A stretch of 64,000 nucleotides of DNA, taken from assembly GCF_003573695.1 (NCBI RefSeq), contig NC_039362.1, positions 10,050,489 through 10,114,488 on the forward strand. Reading direction: 5' to 3'. Shown here one piece after another: positions 57,633 through 64,000 of this stretch. Every line of letters begins with the position of its first letter. The stretch's first letter is position 1. The stretch comes from Papaver somniferum. Its lineage: Eukaryota > Streptophyta > Magnoliopsida > Ranunculales > Papaveraceae. The notes below the pieces were generated by a model. That model worked only from the letters and a program-made list of their open reading frames with translations. It made no database searches and had not been told where the DNA came from. A program made the translations under genes and the position numbers.

Positions 57633-57930
57633 GCTTTGAGAACAGTTATAACCAACTGATTTTTGTGGATGGAATTCACAATCTCATCAGGTCTAGAGAT
57701 AAAAAGGATATCAAGAAGGAAAAAGGAATGTAGGGTTCGAAACCTAAAAACAGGTTCGTGGTCGTTCAAATCTAAAACCTATAAAGAGTAAAATTGTCGA
57801 TAATATCCCTTTCTTTTGTTTGATAGACAAAGAAAACAACCCTAAATAAACACTTTTCCACAAGCCTGCACGTTTGCGATCTTGTCTCTTTTAATCAGGC
57901 ACATGAGACAAGATTTGCAAAACAACACAA
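57633..57930 (-). mobile_element. Spacer between gag and extra ORF in C3
   Basis: Coding-like codons can be followed upstream of the extra ORF on the minus strand (IVNSIHKNQLVITVLKAC) in another frame, so the ORF may once have been longer. No pol motif is seen. Confidence 0.4.
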
Positions 57931-60345
57931 TTAATTTGTGTTGTGGTGAACAACAATTTGTCCACCACTTTCCTCAAGAAAGGAATCTTCAGGCTTCTGT
58001 CTATCAAAACAATTTGACCATACTTTCTTTTCAAATGGTCTAATTTTATCCCTGGAAACCAACTTCTTTGAAGAAGATAAGATCCTACATACCTTGGCGG
58101 TCTTCTGAGCAAGTTCCAACTTCCTTGCTAATCGATCTTCTCTTCGTTGAAGTTTGTTGGCGTGCCTCATTTGATGCTTGTACTTGTAACATCTTGGTAG
58201 TTCGTGACCCTTCATCGAAAAAAACGAGCACGTCAATCTTGGATAATAATCAGGCATCTGTGGTGCGACAACAGCTAAACACATAGTAGATCCTGAAACA
58301 TCACGATCAGAGTTTCCATAGGATAAATCAATCGAATATTCCAGATTGATTGCGTTTCCTTCTTCCCTGAACCCATTGAGGTTGATATATGTATTGCTAC
58401 AAGTATCAAAATCGATGTTTTCACCAAGAAACTCTACACTTGATTTCCTATCTTCATCAGAATCATAGGTTTCAGAAATTTCATCAAGTGTTACAGCTAG
58501 ACCTTTGTTCCCAGTGTATTTTCTGCGATTAGGGCATTCGTTTGCAAAATGGCCAAACCCCTTACACTTAAAGCACTGAGGCATGTCCTCGTCATCAGCC
58601 TTGTCAGCATCCTTGTTTTTAGGAGGTACGCAACCGTGAGGTTTGTCTGATGACCTAGGTTTGTCTCTTGAAACTGTCTTGTGATCAACGAGACCGACTT
58701 GTCAAGGTCTTTGATAGACGCATTTATGTGTCTATTTTGTTCTCAATGTTCTGTATTGTTAGACTCGATTAAGTACTTATTGTGTTATTTTTTGTTCTTG
58801 TAGGAAATTTTGTAGAAATAAGCCCTTGCGGCGAAATGGGCTCAAAAAGCAGTGTTTTACACCCCGGAGAAATGTACCGTAGGCACCCCAGAAATGCACC
58901 GGAAGCGTCCCAGAAATGTCCCGGAGGAACTCAGAAAAATTATTATTTCCACCCCAATTGATATTCGCACCCCAGCACTCTGGATAAGGGACACCTTCTT
59001 CAACAATTTGAATTTGTGTTTTTGGCGGGAAATGAAGTTTTCAACTGGCAGAATTTTGATTGTCAAAATGAATGGGTTAGAGTGCGATTAAATCGCTGAA
59101 AATTGGCAGAAGGACGTGATTTGGCATAAGGAACAAAGTTTGGGTGGCGGTTTCGATCAAATTTGGCTGGAATACGTGTTTTGATTCTCGAGTTCAAAAC
59201 AGGGAAAGCATGCACTGGAGGATGATAATCACGCGTCATGGAGAGTTATGGACGTGTTCTTATGATGTGGAATGGCTCGAGCATCACTTTGGGTCGTGAA
59301 GAATCGATTTGGAGCGTGGATGGAGGAAGTTTACGCAAGAAATTCCAAGTTTGGTAAGAAAATATTCGGAAAATATTGTTATTCACTGCCCGCATAATGA
59401 AGAATTATATTGGAGTTATTGGCGAGATTTGGAGCTGTTGTTGGGTATAAATAGGCTCTTTGGGTCTACTAGAGAGGGGGTCGAGAGTTTTGAGAGCTAG
59501 GGAGATCTAGAGAAGACGAAATCAGAGTTTAACAAAACTCTGTTTCTGCTGCTGCATGAAGATGAACACGAAGAACAATAGACTGTAAGAGACTGTCGTT
59601 CTTCAACAGTGACAGCGACAGTGGAGTGTGGGTCGTAGTTTCCCAAGACTACAACATTTCATATGTATCGTTCTTGTGTGACGCTTCTTGTGGGTCGCAC
59701 ATTAGCTGTTTACACCATTTTCTCTTCTTCTCATCATTTGTAAACCATTTTTGAGCCATAATAAATTATTTTGAGAGCATTTATACTATGATGAGCCAAC
59801 TCCGTTGTAACCAAAGCAATGGAGGAAGCTATTCACGCAACATAAATGGGTAACTATTTAATTTAATTATATAATTCACCTAATCGCTGCTTTTGCAGAG
59901 TTTTAAATTGTTTGAATGATTGTCTTAATTATTTGTTATTCAGTTTGATAGGTTATGCTTTGTTTAATCTCTTGATAATCTATGCTTAAGGTTTACAAAT
60001 AATTTTTGAGAATCTGTATGATTGATAGGGAATTAAAGATAAAAGAGGACTTAAGAATTGAATAGAGTTTTGAAATATTTATCATTTAATTTTGCATAAT
60101 AGTGGAATCTAGTGTCTTGGTTACCTCTCGCACCCATTGTTAATAATTTTGTATATAATTTTATTAAATCTAAAAATTCCATTTCCTTCACAAGTCTGGA
60201 ACGAATCCTATTTACTACAATCACAATCAAAAACATTAATCAGTCTTCATCTGAAAAATCGTTCTCAGACTGATCATCCTCCGAGACTGATCATCTTAAG
60301 GTTTAGTGCTCTTTGTAGTTGCAGGAAATCCTACAATACACCCCT
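57931..60345 (-). pseudogene. Copia gag of C3, interrupted by a solo LTR
   Basis: The main frame 57931-58584 has a zinc knuckle CFKCKGFGHFANECP, a second degenerate one (CSFFSMKGHELPRC), a Lys/Arg-rich C-terminal part and the end VVHHNTN, matching the C1 gag end. Upstream sequence to 58706 encodes KSVSLITRQF in a neighbouring frame (one indel). After the inserted LTR (58712-60242) the frame resumes on the far side near 60248 with acidic residues, then is lost by about 60345. As in C1, no protease or other pol domain follows. Confidence 0.75.
58712..60242 (+). mobile_element. Solo LTR (Gypsy-like, family undetermined), 1531 bp
   Basis: Begins TGATAGACGCATTTATGTG and ends TTAATCA, flanked by the 5-bp duplication GTCTT (58707-58711 and 60243-60247). 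A TATA box TATAAATAGG is at 59446-59455. The host gag frame continues across the insertion. No internal sequence or second LTR is present, so it most likely arose by recombination between two LTRs. Orientation is taken from the TATA box. Confidence 0.8.
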
Positions 60346-61060
60346 CGTATGATTTTATCGTTGATCAGTCTATTTTTAGGTTTACACTCTTAATTTTATT
60401 GATTAATTTCTGAATATTCTTACAACGAAAATAAAGAAATCAAGAATGATCTCTGCTCTCAACTTTCTCTCTCCTATTTACTTATCTTTCACTCAAAAAA
60501 AGATCTCTCCTTCCTTTACTTCTCGAATGACTATTTATAAGGGAAATACACAGTGGATGACAGCTAATCTGTCCTTTATTTTCGGATATGGTTTGCGACA
60601 TTCTCGCAACCTTACAAATGTTGACTTCGCAAGCTTTCTAATTTTCGCGAGACTATCACACCTTTCTCATGATCCTTGCTGATGTCGTTTCTGAAATTGT
60701 TCTGCGACGCTTTTGTGCAATACCATTGTTAACTTCGCTGAGACATAACTGTTGCGAGATTCTGATCCTACATCTTTTCTTCCATTTATTTCTCGACACG
60801 TCTTTTGTAACCGTTACTTTTTAACCGCTTAAATATTTTCGTATTTACCACGTTTATTTTCTCGAGGAAAAATTCCCTCTATATATATTTCTTTTCATCC
60901 TCTTCTTCTTGAATTAGGTAACTTGGAAAGATCCACATATGTTGGAATTAGGGTTTTCTTTCCTTTGAGAATATCAGCAAAAGAACCATGACTACCATTG
61001 GGATTTTTAATCCCTGATGTTGTAGGGATTGATGATTCAATCATCATAAACCAACCGTAG
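60346..61060 (+). mobile_element. Unassigned LTR-like fragment
   Basis: About 0.7 kb unlike the rest of the window, with CGCAA/TTGCG-type motifs (60593-60760), a TATA-like CTATATATATTTC near 60880 and T/C-rich sequence. No boundaries, coding or target duplication could be established. Confidence 0.35.
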
Positions 61061-61176
61061 ATGATTTAGATGATCAAAACATGTAACGTTGAAGCACCAA
61101 AGAGATCAAGCATGTGGACGAGAAGCTACAAAGTTTTATTTATTTTGTAATCCATACGTATTTATAGTTTTGTCAT
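61061..61176 (+). mobile_element. End of a family C 3' noncoding region
   Basis: GAGAAGCTACAAAGTTTTATTTATTTTGTAATCCATACGT matches the complement of 51570-51630 and directly precedes an LTR start at 61177, so it is the tail of another Copia copy (C4) on the plus strand. Its polypurine tract is lost. Confidence 0.65.
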
Positions 61177-62179
61177 TGTTAGAGCATTGCTCAGTCGACC
61201 TCGCATGCGTTGCTATCTCAAGCATGTTTGTCAATATTAGTGATCAAAACTATAAGTCTTGATTTCTTGCATACTTATGACTAAGTCTCGGTCTAGGATA
61301 GTTAGGAATAGTTGAGCTCAGGACTCCATGGCGATTATCTTGCAAAGACGAAGAACTACTCAAGGAACCAGTGGAACTTCATTCGACCAAAAGGTATGTG
61401 GAGACTTGAACTCATCTTGTCACTCAAATGTTTATCTACTCTTGAGACAAAAGTCGTATAAGTATGATAGTTTTCATACATACACATTTGTTATTTCGAG
61501 CCGAGTTTACTCGCCTATCTTTTTCTCGAAATACGTGTTGGTAATCTTTTGCTTTAACCATTTTCATCTTTACCCGTGATGAAAGGAGAGCATTGCTTAG
61601 TCTAACTCGCATGCGTTGCTATCTCAAGCATGTTTGTCAGTGTTAGTAATCAAAACCATAAGTCTTGATTTCTAGCCTATTTGTAGATGTCTCGGACTAG
61701 GACGTAGATAGTGTAGTTGATCGTAAATCTCTCGACGTTCATCTCTTGAAGACGGAGAACTACTAAGGGGAGCTTGTGAAACTTCTTAGACAAAAGGTAT
61801 GTGGAGACTTGAACTTATCCATCACTTGGAAAGTCTATTTCTACCATATCCTATATTAAGACATAAGTCGTGTTACGATATAGTTTTCTCTATACACATT
61901 TGAGATTTCGAGTTGAGTATATCTCGCTTACATATTTCTCGAAATATGTGTTGGTAAGCTTTCGCTTCGACCAAGTTCATCTTATATCATGAGAAAATTG
62001 TCGAGTAACATCTTAGATGGTTTGTGTGATACAATCATTTGATGTAGGCTTGGATTGTTTCGACAATGATTATTTTCAATATCTTGAAAATTGCTTTGAT
62101 GCTAATAGTGTGTGAAAACGGCTACTGTCATTATAGAAGAATGTTTCAATGATTGAAATAAAGAGTTGATGATGTAACT
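61177..62179 (+). mobile_element. Two truncated family C LTR starts in tandem
   Basis: An LTR start at 61177 (TGTTAGAGCATTGCTCAG) runs about 405 bp, then a second start at about 61587 (AGAGCATTGCTTAGTC) runs about 590 bp to 62179. Both belong to the C2-like subfamily. Each is cut off in U3 and neither is complete. Confidence 0.75.
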
Positions 62180-64000
62180 GTTTGAGCATAGCTCGGTCAA
62201 CCTCACATGCGTTGCTATATCAAGCATGTTTGTCAGTGTTAGTGATCAAAACTATAAAAACTTGATTTCTAGCCTATTAGCTAAGTCTCGGACTAGGATA
62301 GGAAAAGTGTAGTTGAGCTCAAGGACTTCATGGTGATTCAACAACAACGACGAAGATCTACACCAAGGAACCATGTAACTTCATCAACAAAAAGGTATGT
62401 GAAGACTTGAACTTAGATATCACTCGAAAGTCAATCTATTCTTCTTCTACTTCTCATGAGACAAAAGTCGTATGCTATATAGACTGGATCATATACACTT
62501 GATATTTCGAGCTGAGTATTCATTGCTTATCTTTTACTCGAAATCATTTGTTGGTAAAGCGTTTCGCTTTGATCAGGTTTATCTTCACCTAGTGACGGAA
62601 GTCATGAAAGTTTCAATCTCTTTGGAAATTGCTCTGACGAGAAAGGTCTGTTGTTCTTCACGACTGAATATCGCCCTCAGAGAATGTTTCAATGATTGAA
62701 ATAATAGTTTAGATTATATAACCATGTATTCCTTGAACCGAAGTTTTCGAACTTTGTTGATCAAGAGAAATCGGTAGGATTGTGGAATTGGCTTGCCAAG
62801 TCCGCAAACTGACGGAAGTTCTCGACTGAGAATTTCTGCAGGGATTTCCAAAACTCGTTTGTGTGATAAGTCCGCGAACTGGCGGAAGTTCTTGACCCGA
62901 GAATTTATGCTGAGTTTGGAAAACTCAACCGATTAGCTTAAGTCCGCGAACTTGTTTGTGAACTTAAGAGGTTATGATCTAAAGATGTGCTCTGAACATG
63001 AAACATTAATTATTAAGGAATGCTTTATGCAAATCGTGGCTATAATGTTCATGAGATGATTCTAATCGAATCGAATCATCTTTGTTCCAATTGTGTCTTG
63101 TGTAGTTACATAGGATCTCATAGCAATTGAATAACTCTTAACTAGTTCATTTGAGTCAATTGAACTAGTTATGGTGAAGAATAACATGATTAATATGAGA
63201 TGCTCATATGTTGACCTTTTGGGTTATCATGTTGAACCAACATATGTGTACTCGTTTGGGCATGGTTTTCATGAACCCAGTAAACGTGTATCCAAGTGTG
63301 TGTGACAAGCTATGTCTTTCGATGTAACGGTTGAGAGATACTGGCTTGAATCTAAATCAGGTTTTCATCTAACGATGAATAAGGATTGCTTTGTACCTAA
63401 GGCAAAACCCTGATTTTAAGGTTATATAAAAGAGACGTCTAGCATTGAGCAAACCTAATTCCCACACGTCTGTGTGCTACTAGTGCTCTCGCTAGAGTCG
63501 ATCTCCATTAACTCTTGATTTTCTTCTCTAAACTCGAGTTAACAACTTAAAGACTTCAATGGGATTGTGAAGCCAGACCGATACTACTTTTATCGTAGTA
63601 ATGTGATCTGATCTTGCATCTTCTATCGTACGAGTACAATCCATTGATTGGCTTGAGATCGTGAGAGTTCTCTGATAGGAAATATAAAGAAGTCACAAAC
63701 ATCTTCGTATCACTGTTTGTGATTCCCCGCTTGTTTAGTTAGGAAGGATTGTAGAGAGGTGATTGATTAATCTAGGATGTTCTTCGGGAATATAAGTCCG
63801 GATTGTCAATTGGTTTCTGTTACCTTGATTTTATATCTAAAGAGGGAACATAACCTAGGGTTTATCTGTGGGAGACAGATTTATCCTTTCGATAGACTTT
63901 TCTGTGTGAGACAGATTTGTTTATTATCAAGTCTGTGATTTTGGGTTGCAACAACAATTTGTCGTGGGTGAGATCAACAAAGGGAATCAAGTATGCAGTG
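62180..64000 (+). mobile_element. Family C LTR running off the window
   Basis: Starts TGTTTGAGCATAGCTCGG and follows the C1 5' LTR to the window edge (equivalent to about 5475). TATA-like TTATATAAAAG near 63421. AGTCCGCGAACT-type repeats at about 62800-62950. The element it belongs to lies outside the window. Confidence 0.85.

Overview
The window looks like nuclear DNA of a large, repeat-rich eudicot plant genome. It holds spliced transposase and antisense genes with GT..AG introns, plant-type Copia and Gypsy retrotransposons, a plant Helitron and a hAT transposon. I cannot name the species from sequence alone; a Papaver-like genome is only a guess. I find no host gene, rRNA, tRNA gene or CRISPR array. 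Essentially everything is transposable element, much of it nested.

Layout from left to right. (1) 1-3613: left-truncated LTR and deleted internal part of a Tat-type Gypsy element (family B), minus strand. (2) 3614-22659: a gag-only, SIRE-like Copia element (C1, plus strand) with a 2.4-kb LTR, tRNA-iMet primer site and decayed gag but no pol. Its 3' LTR is split by a young Athila-type Gypsy element (D, 9867-21301; 1787-bp LTRs, ATCAA target duplication). (3) 22660-43431: the 3' end of a Tat-type Gypsy element (A, plus strand) with the end of pol, an antisense spliced gene and a 2.5-kb 3' LTR. The antisense gene is cut by a second Tat-type element (B, 23675-40292, minus strand, AAGTC duplication). 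B's 3' LTR carries a 2186-bp Helitron (25662-27847) whose empty site is preserved in B's other LTR. (4) 43515-58706: minus-strand Copia copies joined as LTR-internal-LTR-internal (C2 and C3). A 6050-bp hAT transposon with an apparently intact 780-residue transposase sits in C2's LTR (44575-50624, TTCATGAG duplication). (5) 58712-60242: a solo LTR inside C3 gag (GTCTT duplication), followed by an unassigned LTR-like fragment. (6) 61060-64000: three successive starts of family C LTRs on the plus strand.

How the parts relate: D has complete domains but many frameshifts. A keeps only its 3' end, B has only gag and protease, and the C copies have only gag, so most would depend on enzymes supplied in trans. 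Only the hAT element looks able to encode its own full enzyme.

The most unusual signal is structural. Arrays of tandem hairpin units, in which the two arms change together from unit to unit, occur in the C 3' noncoding region (about eight units), in the B LTR (a 55-bp array and a GGCCGGCC-core array) and in the A LTR (six units of about 215 bp). Second in interest are the homologous antisense genes, apparently spliced, in the Tat-type elements A and B. All ages, homologies and functions come from reading the sequence by eye; no database search or folding was run.
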